Of a stretch of 64,000 bases of DNA, positions 43,301 to 49,215 are shown in pieces. Below the pieces are notes generated by a model that worked only from the letters and a program-made list of their open reading frames with translations, was not told the origin of the DNA and made no database searches. Position 1 is the first letter of the stretch. Every line of letters starts with the position of its first letter. Both the position numbers and the translations under genes were made by a program. The stretch is from positions 552,064 to 616,063 of the forward strand of contig SCFE01000072.1 in assembly GCA_004352715.1 (NCBI GenBank). The letters run 5' to 3'. The DNA comes from Hofstenia miamia (taxonomy: Eukaryota; Xenacoelomorpha; Acoela).

Positions 43301-46119
43301 TTTATGTCTTTAGTGTTCTGAGAAACATAAAAAACACTGTAGTTGGAAGTGACGAATACCAGCTTGGATTTTTCGTGAAAATAGTCACAACCTCACATTA
43401 CCCTCATCATTATTTTTTTCCGTATTCAGGCCAATTTCCGACTTGCTTTAAGACCTCAAAAATTGCCCACTTGTCAAAAGTTCTATCGCCAAAGACAGTA
43501 GCTGTCCTTCGGCCAATTGCAGTAACCCCTATAATTTCTCGGATTATAGAAAGAATTGTGATAAATTCATTCATCTAGAAAAAACATGAAAGAATTATCA
43601 ATTATAGGCAGCATGGACTTCGTAATCATGGCTCAACAACAAATGCAATGATTCGCTTACAAAATGACTGCTCACATTTACAGTTGAAAGGATGTGATTA
43701 CGTTAGAGTAATTTTACTCGCCTTCTCAAAAGCGTTTGACAAAGTTAAGCACAATATTCTAATATCAAAGTTGAGACAATACGGCTTTGATGCACATGTC
43801 ATAAATTGGGTATGCAGTTTTCTTTCTGGCAGTTATCAATATATGTCAATCAAAAATATGTGTTGTTGACGATCTTACTCTTATCATTCGAGGTTATTAT
43901 GATAGAGGCGACTCAGCCGTTTCTAGGCTCTCTGATGTTCAAAATTGGTGCAGAGAAAATAATTTAACGTTGAATGAAAACAAAATTTTGGTAAAGATGA
44001 GGTCAAAGAGTTGGATGTTATCGTGCGGACGAAAAGTTAGACGAACATCTCATATTTAGTACTCACATAAATAAACTTACATCAAAGTGCAGCCAAATTG
44101 TTTGCATGATCAATCGACTGAAGAAAAATGGTTATGTTAGGATTGAACTCAGCTATTTATTTGACTCACTCGTTGTATCTGTTTTAGTGTATGGTATCTG
44201 TGTTTGGAGTGGCACTGCGAATTACCTCCTAGAAAAGTTGGGTAGCTGTCAAAGAATGGCTAAGCGGTTTTGAATAATAACTGAGTTTGTTCCCATCAAG
44301 ATTCGAGTAAGAGAGGCGGAATCGAAACTCTTCAAAAAAATCATTGAGACACCAGACCATCTTCTGAAAGATCTTATTCCAGCTCGTGAACATTATGCCA
44401 ATATCAATCTCAGGAAAAGGCTTCCTCCAGTTCCAAAAAAGCTGACTTCTCTATTTTTCCCAATAGGTTCTTCATAGAATTACGTCAAACTCAAACATGT
44501 TAATGGAACTTTCATATTTTACTTATTCAATATATCAAATGCTCATTTTACACATAGAAAAAGTATTTAGAGCTTTGGATGTTGTTTCTGATGTTAACAA
44601 AACTTGCTTACTTACTTACTTCATCATGGAGCTGGAATCGTAAATTCAAAGAACAAAACAAAGCAGGAATCAGTATTGTTCTACAACAAAAAAATGCGAA
44701 GTTGATATGGCCGACTCAATGTGTCGCATGTATTCGACCAAAGCAGAAACTAAGATGGTCACTTGCAATATTCTTCAACATACTAAATATTTCAGCATTC
44801 AATACTTGCATCCTGTTCAGAAAACACAACAACTCCAATATTAGAAAGCGAAATTATATTGCACTTGTGAATCAACTAACTGAAAATCATGAGGAACCTA
44901 ATGATATTGCAGTTGAACAGCCAGTAAAACTCTCTAAGCTTGTGAATTGCCAAGTAAAAGTAAATTGCTCAAAAAAACAGAACTATCATTGCATGTTCTT
45001 GCTGTCGATTGCCTGATTGTGGACAGTACTTGGGCAATATATGTTCAAAGTGTAATGTTTGGAACTTATTTTATGTATCTACGTCAATTGCATAGTTCTT
45101 TTTTCCCTTCACTTTATTACACTTTTGGTATTATCGAAATTATAGAAGTAATAAATAAAAAACGAATAAAATAGCAAAATCCTAAATACGTCAATTGACG
45201 TTTTTGGTTTTCTAGTGTTAATAATAAAAACAAGGTTATAAATAAAATGCTATTTAAATCTGAATCAAAGATCACAGTTTTCTAATAGTCACGAGATAAT
45301 TGGTATTTAGCTTTGTACACGTTTTACTTTCTTTTCATCTACGAAAAAAGAACGGTGTTAGAAAATCTCACCGAAATAAGTCAAAAAATTGGAATTAGTG
45401 CTATCTATTTGCGGAAATATTTTTCTAATAGTATAAGCATTGTATGTGTCAACACTACACTATGTTGTAAATGTTTGCCGACTGCTTCAATAAAACAATC
45501 AAATTTTCGATTAGTTTTAGGGCCAGAATTTTGGTTATGTTGAGGATTAGTAGTGAATGACTGATAAAGCAATCACTCTTCACATATTGGCAAAAATTTC
45601 ATTTTAATAAATAAACGTTTATAACCAACCTACAACTTACAATGCAAATTCGCCAAATTAGCAATCATAAAAATATTTATTAAATAACATTTGACCTATT
45701 TTACTTTTTCTGAAGGATTTAGATTTGGACGCTTCATTTGAATAATTACAATATCTACAAGCAAACCTAAAATTTATTGTTATGATTCTAGAAAATTTTT
45801 TAAAAATTGTAATTACCGGATTTACAGATATACAAATGTAAACATAGATTTTTGATAGAAAGACAGAAATTATGCAGAACAGAATGATTAGCCTTACATT
45901 ACAACTCGTCCTTTATCATCTCTATAATTATTTATTAATTCTTCCAATTGTGAAATCATACTTAGTTAAACTTTGAGTTTCATTTCTAAGATGTCTAGCT
46001 TCTTGTCGAACTTGATGCGAAGAATTTCTCCCGCGTTCGGCATTTGTGGCTATTGTAAAATTCGAAGTGTGCCAATCACCCGAAGAAAAATGAAGAGTAG
46101 GCTTAAGTTGAGTCGCCAT
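25150..46119 (-). CDS. TEKT2: Tektin-2, eight exons, 422 aa
   Basis: Tektins are coiled-coil filaments inside ciliary and flagellar doublet microtubules; tektin-2 is needed for stable motile axonemes. The exons are 46119-45962, 36656-36539, 36496-36359, 36313-36099, 36058-35944, 29507-29400, 29299-29076 and 25342-25150. All introns are GT-AG, phases agree at every junction, and the total is 1269 nt including the stop; vertebrate tektin-2 is about 430 residues. Family landmarks run in order: Asp-Trp-His-Thr near residue 16, Arg-Gln-Glu-Ala-Arg-x-Leu-Arg-Asn-Glu-Thr (38-48), Ala-Phe-Glu-Gln-Leu-Cys (157-162), Arg-Ala-Glu-Ala-Glu-Met-Lys-Ala in exon 5, Glu-Ala-Gln-Arg-Lys-Ala-Thr in exon 6, and Cys-Arg-Asp-x-Ala-Gln-Tyr-Gly-Leu in exon 7. 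The tektin nonapeptide reads RPFMEQCRD (323-331), departing from the usual RPNVELCRD. Introns 1, 5 and 7 (9.3, 6.4 and 3.7 kb) are full of transposons. Likely driven by the shared promoter at 46120-46318. Confidence 0.95.
25905..27150 (+). pseudogene. Tc1-like transposon in TEKT2 intron 7
   Basis: A left terminus of Tc1 type (TAGTACTGACCAAACGTTTG, near 25905) follows a (TA)n tract. ORF 26108-26497 encodes the N-terminal helix-turn-helix half with a Trp-Ser-Gly-Arg-Pro linker. The frame then shifts: 26439-26900 carries Phe-Ser-Asp-Glu-Ser (first catalytic Asp), another frame gives Leu-Gln-Gln-Asp-Gly-Ala-Pro-Cys-His (second), and a later frame Asn-Ser-Ser-Asp-Leu-Asn (third region). Two or more frameshifts inactivate it. 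The right terminus is missing, cut by the N at 27211. Confidence 0.85.
27212..27987 (+). repeat. Duplicate of 26093-26868 bounded by Ns
   Basis: Nearly identical to the Tc1-like segment 1119 bp upstream, differing by a one-base insertion near 27916 and a few substitutions. It is flanked exactly by the Ns at 27211 and 27988, so it is probably an allelic or overlapping contig rather than a second insertion. Confidence 0.8.
28050..29070. other. TEKT2 intron 7, unassigned AT-rich part
   Basis: No recognisable repeat or coding segment. Confidence 0.45.
29076..29299 (-). CDS. TEKT2: TEKT2 exon 7 with the tektin nonapeptide
   Basis: Residues 285-358 plus two bases of a split codon. Acceptor TTTTAG, donor GTACGT. 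It contains the nonapeptide RPFMEQCRD followed by Ala-Gln-Tyr-Gly-Leu and Val-His-Gln-Ile-Asp-Ala-Thr-Ile, the strongest evidence for tektin-2 over tektins 1, 3 and 4. A longer open frame (to 29003) simply runs into the intron. Confidence 0.95.
29400..29507 (-). CDS. TEKT2: TEKT2 exon 6
   Basis: 36 codons, acceptor TGTTTAG, donor GTCTGT. Val-Glu-Ala-Gln-Arg-Lys-Ala-Thr-Asp-Phe-Ala-Phe-Arg is a conserved tektin-2 block. Confidence 0.95.
31315..31416. repeat. 102-bp perfect palindrome centred on a (TA)n tract, beside an N
   Basis: ATGTCGGACACAGCGCCAAT... at the left is the exact reverse complement of the right arm ending at 31416, with TA repeats at the centre. It starts two bases after the N at 31313, so a fold-back assembly artefact is likely. 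GGCGCTGTGTCC also occurs once more at about 31587. Confidence 0.85.
31636..32910 (+). pseudogene. Crypton-like tyrosine recombinase, interrupted by TAG
   Basis: I start the protein at ATG 31636 (context GGAATGT); an upstream in-frame ATG at 31558 would add a hydrophobic 26-residue stretch that looks like untranslated sequence. A Cys pair (Cys-Leu-Ser-Cys with later His and Cys) may be a zinc finger. A helical core-binding-like region follows, then Ser-Arg-Leu-Val-Cys-Arg-Pro-Leu-Pro with Asn-Asp-Phe (candidate first Arg box), His-Lys-Thr-Gly-Tyr (candidate beta-hairpin Lys), and Thr-Pro-Thr-Ala-Ile-Arg-Lys-Thr (candidate second Arg box). TAG at 32908-32910 stops the frame. Beyond it the same frame continues with Gly-His-Thr-Ala-Glu-Thr-Ala-Ala-Lys-Asn-Tyr (32977-33009), matching the final His/Trp-to-Tyr box. 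So a single stop separates the arginines from the putative nucleophilic Tyr. Family assignment is by motif order only. Confidence 0.6.
32911..33075 (+). pseudogene. C-terminal part of the recombinase ORF beyond the in-frame stop
   Basis: Same frame as the upstream ORF. It contains the candidate box III and catalytic Tyr at codon 33007-33009, then Leu-Pro-Pro-Ser-Glu-Lys-Asp-Lys-Lys. The frame stays open to 33231, but that last part is the subterminal repeat translated. Confidence 0.55.
33830..34330 (-). mobile_element. LINE ORF2 C-terminal remnant (second LINE type)
   Basis: Minus-strand reading in shifting frames gives Asn-Leu-Asn-Trp-Ser-Ser-His-Val, then Leu-Phe-Ala-Leu-Lys, Gln-Lys-Arg-Gly-Phe-Lys-Trp-Ile and Leu-Pro-Leu-Pro-Phe-Tyr-Phe, the order of a CR1-like post-RT region. 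Frames change several times. Confidence 0.5.
34696..35250 (-). mobile_element. LINE RT fragment in TEKT2 intron 5 (family D)
   Basis: An open 183-codon minus-strand frame begins Asn-Gln-Gly-Val-Pro-Gln-Gly-Thr-Ile-Thr-Gly-Pro, then Phe-Arg-Phe-Ala-Asp-Asp-Asn-Thr (catalytic Asp pair), Ala-Ser-Lys-Ser-Lys-Glu-Leu, and Leu-Lys-Cys-Leu-Gly-Val-Thr-Phe-Asp. The C-terminal Tyr-Gly-Ile-Glu-Val-Trp-Gly-Gly is typical of LINEs. It is truncated at both ends. It resembles the plus-strand relic at 43290-44480. Confidence 0.85.
35944..36058 (-). CDS. TEKT2: TEKT2 exon 5
   Basis: 38 codons plus one base completing a split Gly. Contains Gln-Glu-Trp-Asp, Ser-Arg-Tyr-Asn-Arg and Arg-Ala-Glu-Ala-Glu-Met-Lys-Ala, strongly conserved in tektin-2. 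Donor GTAAGT. Confidence 0.95.
36099..36313 (-). CDS. TEKT2: TEKT2 exon 4
   Basis: 71 codons plus two bases. Glu-Val-x-Leu-Ile-Glu and Ala-Phe-Glu-Gln-Leu-Cys-Arg-Leu-Glu-Glu mark the coiled coil. Donor GTAAAT. Confidence 0.95.
36359..36496 (-). CDS. TEKT2: TEKT2 exon 3
   Basis: 46 codons, acceptor TTGTTAG, donor GTAGAT. Leu-Thr-Thr-Arg-Asp-Gly-Arg, Ile-Asp-Leu-Val-Asp-Asp and Glu-Leu-Arg-Lys match the tektin-2 pattern of repeated charged helices. Confidence 0.95.
36539..36656 (-). CDS. TEKT2: TEKT2 exon 2
   Basis: One base plus 39 codons. It follows exon 1 in phase so that Lys-Trp-Asp-Gln-His is formed across the 9.3-kb intron. Ile-Asn-Asp-Trp-Lys-Asp-Arg-Leu is the conserved continuation. 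Donor GTATGT. Confidence 0.95.
37330..38060 (+). pseudogene. hAT transposase remnant in TEKT2 intron 1
   Basis: The clearest part is 37775-37982: Ser-Asp-Ala-Ala-Ser-Tyr-Met-Lys, then His-Ile-Thr-Cys-Val-Ala-His-Leu-Leu-Gln-Asn-Cys and Val-Asp-Asn-Leu-Ile-Ala. This Asp...Cys-x-x-His pattern is the RNase-H-like core of hAT transposases (DUF659-type group). Stops and frame changes lie on both sides. Confidence 0.65.
38280..38650 (-). mobile_element. LINE 3' remnant (similar copy at 40850-41000)
   Basis: The plus strand shows a G+A-rich stretch sharing CTGTGAGAGAAG..., AATGGCGTTTGAAA and TTTTTCCGNCNACGAGGAAC with 40870-40970. Read on the minus strand it resembles the last part of a CR1-like ORF2, with several stops. 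Confidence 0.45.
38809..40123 (+). mobile_element. Full-length Tc1/mariner-superfamily element, 1315 bp
   Basis: Long terminal inverted repeats (about 95 bp, nearly identical; the left begins CAAGGTGAGCGAAAAGTTTC and the right CAGGGTGAGCGAAAAGTCCC) with TA on both sides. Inside is a single transposase gene broken by two stops. The long, well-matched TIRs suggest a fairly recent insertion. Confidence 0.95.
38964..39998 (+). pseudogene. Mariner-type transposase, two premature stops
   Basis: The N-terminal helix-turn-helix half ends at TAA 39318-39320 after a Ser-Gly-Arg-Pro linker. The same protein continues to 39566 (TAG) and on to 39998. Catalytic boxes are Phe-Ser-Asp-Glu-Ser-Asn, Phe-Gln-Gln-Asp-Gly-Ala-Pro-Pro-His-Trp and Ser-Pro-Asp-Leu-Thr-Pro-Leu-Asp-Phe-Phe-Leu-Trp-Gly. 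I count 41 residues between the second Asp and the Asp before Phe-Phe-Leu-Trp, suggesting a DD41D-type group; this was counted by eye. Otherwise full-length. Confidence 0.9.
40190..40760 (+). repeat. Chimeric segment: mariner fragment between Ns, flanked by a repeated 85-bp block
   Basis: 40350-40665 duplicates the 39515-39832 transposase region with a few substitutions and lies exactly between Ns at 40349 and 40666. The outer flanks 40262-40348 and 40667-40754 are the same sequence. This is the pattern of a partly assembled second mariner copy pasted into a gap. Confidence 0.8.
41077..43181 (+). mobile_element. Complete Tigger (pogo) transposon, 2105 bp
   Basis: Termini CAGTACATCCTCGATTATCC and its exact inverted copy, flanked by TA (41075-41076 and 43182-43183). 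Subterminal TTATCCGAAC words are repeated at both ends and are likely transposase-binding sites. An uninterrupted transposase gene fills the middle, making this the most intact DNA transposon in the window. It sits in TEKT2 intron 1, opposite to TEKT2. Confidence 0.95.
41409..43001 (+). CDS. Tigger transposase, 530 aa, apparently intact
   Basis: DDE transposase of the pogo/Tigger group (JERKY/TIGD-like), which cuts and pastes the element. Residues about 5-51 form the Psq-type helix-turn-helix; about 75-135 form the CENP-B-type DNA-binding domain with Trp-Phe and Tyr-Gln-Trp-Arg-Phe. Catalytic residues are Asp180 (Cys-Asp-Glu-Thr-Gly), Asp295 (Leu-Asp-Asn-Cys-Ser-Ala-His-Pro) and Asp328 (Pro-Met-Asp-Gln-Gly-Val), a 32-residue spacing as expected for Tigger. 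The C-terminus is acidic, then basic. Codon use is more G+C-rich than the surroundings. A domesticated host gene is possible in this family, but matched TIRs argue for a live element. Confidence 0.95.
   Translation: MSGNRKRKVLTIEEKLKVCELLHTQTSYAEISNKFGIGKSTITDIKKQEEKLVDFKSKKAQLGIPNAAKKSKCLKSAENDELDRALYIWFRQKREMNVPVSGPILLEKASEFYKRLYPNSEKPFSASTGYQWRFCKRYGIRNLSIAGEKLSADYNSAKEFQDNFPELIDGYDLNQVFNCDETGLCYRLLPKKTLASADEIKADGGKKAKDRITVNACSNVTGTIKLPLLFIGKSKKPRCFSGINVSQLPVMYRNQKNAWVNSSIFHEWFHDIFAPYIRQRLVSMELEPKALLILDNCSAHPEVSELTTADGMITFLPANVTSLIQPMDQGVLEAMKRIYRKELLRDLISKNDAEMIPFLKDLNMLHVIERISIAWNRVHQETIRKSWRKLVPIPEDSDEDINPALAANSDQELIDGLSEVNIDATKEDIADWFDLDGRGYEHLSENGIIEFVSTTEVNETESEDDEAVKICPVSHAAALQAFDKCLTWLCYQKESNHVNTAMILQLRELAAEKRESARKQSTIDSFFVKK
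43290..44480 (+). mobile_element. Decayed LINE (family D-like) in TEKT2 intron 1
   Basis: Fragments in several frames: an RT entry with Leu-Arg-Pro-Ile-Ala-Val-Thr-Pro-Ile-Ile-Ser-Arg (about 43510), Phe-Ser-Lys-Ala-Phe-Asp-Lys-Val-Lys-His (43714-43750), and later Ser-Val-Trp-type and Leu-Gly sequence around 44180. Many stops; the catalytic Asp pair is lost. Confidence 0.75.
44579..45140 (+). pseudogene. piggyBac-type transposase C-terminal remnant
   Basis: 44579-45016 contains Arg-Trp-Ser-Leu-Ala-Ile-Phe-Phe-Asn-Ile-Leu-Asn-Ile-Ser-Ala-Phe-Asn, the helical segment after the catalytic core of piggyBac transposases, and Arg-Lys-Arg-Asn-Tyr. Cys-x2-Cys-like residues split over frames at 44940-45060 look like the C-terminal zinc-binding tail. 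TTAA ends were not found. Dead copy. Confidence 0.55.
45962..46119 (-). CDS. TEKT2: TEKT2 exon 1 (start codon)
   Basis: 52 codons plus two bases, donor GTATGA at 45961. I chose the ATG at 46119, which gives Met-Ala-Thr followed by a His-Phe segment, as in other tektin-2 proteins; an upstream in-frame ATG at 46137 adds six residues and lacks support. Asp-Trp-His-Thr, His-Gln-Val-Arg-Gln-Glu-Ala-Arg and Leu-Arg-Asn-Glu-Thr are conserved. Confidence 0.95.
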
Positions 46120-46153
46120 TAGATTTAATTGAATCACGTGTATATTTAATATA

Positions 46154-46166
46154 ATATCCTAGCAAC
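46154..46166. promoter_or_regulatory. X-box-like motif, TEKT2-proximal
   Basis: ATATCC-T-AGCAAC: a perfect right half-site (RGYAAC) and a poorer left half against GTNRCC (two mismatches). Confidence 0.45.
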
Positions 46167-46274
46167 ATTTTTTATACATTTATTTTAAAATTGAATTTTT
46201 TACATTTGAGTGATTACTGCAACTCATAATAAATTTTAAATCATTGTTTAATTTTTTTGATTATAATAAGTCTT

Positions 46275-46287
46275 GATGCCTGGCAAC
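46275..46287. promoter_or_regulatory. X-box-like motif, RIBC2-proximal
   Basis: GATGCC-T-GGCAAC: one mismatch to GTNRCC N(0-3) RGYAAC, the RFX consensus. The better of the two sites. Confidence 0.6.
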
Positions 46288-46318
46288 TAAATCATATACA
46301 TATGATAGTGATAGCAAA

Positions 46319-47458
46319 ATGTACAAGTTAGATTTACCACTTGACCATAAAGAATTTGCTGCTTTGGAAGCAAGACGACAAAGAGAAATACAACGTCAAA
46401 GTAGAATTTTCAATGCAAAAGTTCGTACTATTGGAATTGATTTACTTGCGCTTAAAGAACAGGAAAGAGAAAGGAAATGCCGCGAGCAAATGGAAAAAAA
46501 CCGGGACGAAGCCTTTCATGCTGACATGGTTCGAAACGATAAAATTAACATGTTGCTCGATAAACGACAGCAGGACGATATAAGAAGATTAAACAAAAGC
46601 TTAGAACACTACCGCAAAACTCATCAACCGGTTGAAGGTAGACGTGAATTTGATTTGTACGATCCCGATGCGTTAAAAAAAGACAAACCTGCCAGAATAA
46701 CGGATGATGATCCCAGGTGCACAATTTCCTCTATACAAAAATTTGAAGGAGAGGATTTGAACAATCCAGCTAGGCGTAAATTGCAGCAAGAACAAATGAG
46801 AGAATGGTCAAAGCGCCAAGCTAATGAAAGAGAAGCACTTATGAACAAGAAAAAAGAAGCAGATTTATTATATGATCGAAAACAAATTGAACTTGATAAC
46901 AGGGCAATGAGTTTAGAAAAGGCCCAAGAAGAATGTCGAAGAAATGTTCGAATTGCGAACGCTAATTATAATAAAGCTCTAGCTGCTGAAGTAGACCACC
47001 AAAAAAATCTTAATCATCAGCGAGAACAAGATGATAATGCAACTGAAATTGCTAATCATATTCATGGTGATTTTCTTTCAGAGAATCCATCTGTTGCACG
47101 TAGCTCCTTTGGCCCACATAGAGTCGTAACTGACAGATTTAAAGGTTTAGCTCCTGAAGCTATTGCCGAAATGAGAAATACACAGAAAGCTCAAATTGAA
47201 GAAAAACATGCAAGAGAACTTGATGCTAAGAAACAAGATCGTGAGTGGGATCTTCAGCGAGCTGCAAATTCAAAGGCTGCAATTTTGCTTGAACGTGAAA
47301 AGGCCAAACTAGAGAGGGAACAACGTAAAAAACTTGCTGAAGACAATAAAAGATTGGCAGAAGAACAATCAGCTCACAAAAGTTTTCTGGACAAATCTGT
47401 GTACACTAATCCTCCCACTGCAGCGTATTTCATGCAGTTTAATACTGTTACTCGCTAA
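46319..47458 (+). CDS. RIBC2: RIB43A-like with coiled-coils protein 2, 379 aa, single exon
   Basis: RIB43A-family proteins lie in the protofilament ribbon of ciliary doublet microtubules as microtubule inner proteins. The ORF is complete and has the family's usual length (about 380). Conserved blocks are Glu-Ala-Arg-Arg-Gln-Arg-Glu (17-23), Phe-Asn-Ala-Lys-Val-Arg-Thr-Ile-Gly (31-39), Arg-Glu-Phe-Asp-Leu-Tyr-Asp-Pro (109-116), Phe-x-Gly-Glu-Asp-Leu-Asn (142-148), Leu-Ser-Glu-Asn-Pro then Ser-Phe-Gly-Pro-His-Arg-Val (mid-C-terminal), and Tyr-Thr-Asn-Pro-Pro-Thr-Ala-x-Tyr near the end. Lys-Lys-Asp-x-Pro-Ala-Arg and Phe-Gly-Pro-His-Arg-Val favour RIBC2 over RIBC1. The rest is charged coiled coil. 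No intron, unlike its neighbour. Confidence 0.95.
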   Translation: MYKLDLPLDHKEFAALEARRQREIQRQSRIFNAKVRTIGIDLLALKEQERERKCREQMEKNRDEAFHADMVRNDKINMLLDKRQQDDIRRLNKSLEHYRKTHQPVEGRREFDLYDPDALKKDKPARITDDDPRCTISSIQKFEGEDLNNPARRKLQQEQMREWSKRQANEREALMNKKKEADLLYDRKQIELDNRAMSLEKAQEECRRNVRIANANYNKALAAEVDHQKNLNHQREQDDNATEIANHIHGDFLSENPSVARSSFGPHRVVTDRFKGLAPEAIAEMRNTQKAQIEEKHARELDAKKQDREWDLQRAANSKAAILLEREKAKLEREQRKKLAEDNKRLAEEQSAHKSFLDKSVYTNPPTAAYFMQFNTVTR

Positions 47459-48590
47459 ATATTCACTTAATTTTACTAAATGTAAATATATTGTGATTTT
47501 TTCAAATTAGTGTAATTTAATTTAAAATTTGCTATCTTTTAACAATATGCAAAAGACCCAGAGGCTAGTTGTTCCTATACTTAATTTGAAAATGTCTCTG
47601 TTGTATGCATGTTTAGTAACATCATTGTTAGTTGTGAGTTTCTACTGTTGAGTTCACAGCTATTTATATCTTCACATGTAATTGCAAATCTAAAGCCAAA
47701 ATAATTACAACTTCATATTTGTTTATGCTGACAGAATCTGAGTTTGATAATGTATGCTTGCCCTTATAATATAAGTAATCTTGATTTTTAATTTTTTAGA
47801 TGTGACAACCAACTCCACTTTGTATTTTGAATGTGAAAACATGCCTTAAATTTTTATTTCATTATCTTGTATGATCCATTAATATGTACATGTATGCAGT
47901 ATGTACTTAATTTAAAGAAAAATAATTGTAGTCACTGATAGAGTATTAAACCTCATATAATTAACAGTCTATTTTCCTATTCCTATCTATGGTCTGATCA
48001 TTCTTTAAAAACAGTTTGCAGAAAGAGATGTGTTGCGTAGTGGGACTGTCAATCCAGTTAAATATATTTCATATTTGGCAAATATTTAATTATTTTTCAG
48101 TATTTGTATATGAGAATGATTTGATTTGGAAAATTTAAATTGACTGATACGTTCAGGATCAGTGCAGCAATAGTACACACAGTGCAAAAAGTCAAACTTG
48201 GGAATGTGCTATTAGGGAAAGCAGCAGAAGACTTAAATTTTTGAAATTTCAAATGCGAATAATTAAACGTACATTAGTCTCAAATATCAGTTCCATCATG
48301 TTTTCGATTCTACTTACGAATAACATTTGAAGAATCCTTTCCTTACTGCTACTGGATATCATCTAATTCGTAAGAACAATTTGCAAACACTTTGAAATGA
48401 GAATAAAGAAAGGGAAAGCTCAGAATAGGCAGTTTCCTAGAATAGCACTTTTATCAATAAAAATAAATATTAGGCAAAGAATGTGATTTTAAGAAAGGTG
48501 AATATAAATTTATATGGTTTGGGCCATGGCCCACTGAATAATACGGCCTAATTAGACAGCAACAAAATGTGAATCTCGTTGATTATACAA
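47459..48590. other. RIBC2 3' flank; no further gene seen
   Basis: AT-rich 3' UTR and intergenic DNA. I saw no canonical AATAAA close to the stop. Confidence 0.45.
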
Positions 48591-48594
48591 AATT

Positions 48595-49215
48595 TTGAGC
48601 AAATTGGAACATTTTTCAAGATATTCAGTAGCACTACAAGCTAACTGTGGTCTTACAGTATTCCAGTATTGTGCAATGAGAAGTTTAATAGCTAATATTC
48701 GGTCAGACGCAAATATTTTTTTCTACAAATTCATAGATGCTGCGAATAATATGCTTCCATTAGTAGATTATGAAGAGAGACGGCACTGAAAAAGGTGAAA
48801 CTAAAATAGACGCATCGATCAGAATTTTCTGCCCATTCTAGACAATGTTGCAGCAGAATTTAAAAAATGATTTATAGCGTACCATGCCATTTATACCAAA
48901 TTTGCATTTATTGAACATTTAATGACACTATATGTTGAAGACATCTTTCAAAAAGCCACTGATCGGGAAAAGTACTACTCAGATGATCTTAATAGTCTTG
49001 AAAGTGAGTGAAATCATTTCCATTAATTTATGCACTCACTTTCATTGGAAGAGTCACTGATTTGTATTCAATTAGAATGGTAATTTCAACAATGGTTATC
49101 AAATGTGGTGTAGAACAATCATTCTCTATTTTGAAGCTGATCGAAAATACACGGTGGTCCTCATTGATTCATGAACTCATTTTATTGTATAGAAATTTTG
49201 TTTTAATTTAAAAAT
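48595..49215 (+). pseudogene. hAT transposase C-terminal remnant
   Basis: Fragments end in Gly-Val-Glu-Gln-Ser-Phe-Ser-Ile-Leu-Lys-Leu-Ile-Glu-Asn (about 49107-49150), the hAT dimerisation motif (usually Glu-Arg-Ser-Phe-Ser-x-Leu-Lys). Upstream frames are broken. No TIR identified. Confidence 0.6.

Larger units (their letters stand above)
46120..46318. promoter_or_regulatory. Shared bidirectional promoter of TEKT2 and RIBC2
   Basis: Only 199 bp separate two divergent start codons. Two X-box-like sites (see separate entries) lie 34 and 31 bp from the TEKT2 and RIBC2 ATGs. RFX transcription factors bind X-boxes and control ciliary genes, so co-expression in ciliated cells is the natural inference. 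Confidence 0.7.

Noticed and set aside
44579-45016. 145-residue ORF as a host gene
   Set aside because: Matches piggyBac transposase helices and continues in shifted frames; treated as a transposon relic.
45899-45945. A micro-exon of TEKT2 with Asp-Asp-Lys-Gly-Arg just after exon 1
   Set aside because: The exon 1 donor joins in phase directly to 36656, giving the conserved Lys-Trp-Asp-Gln-His; no extra exon is needed.
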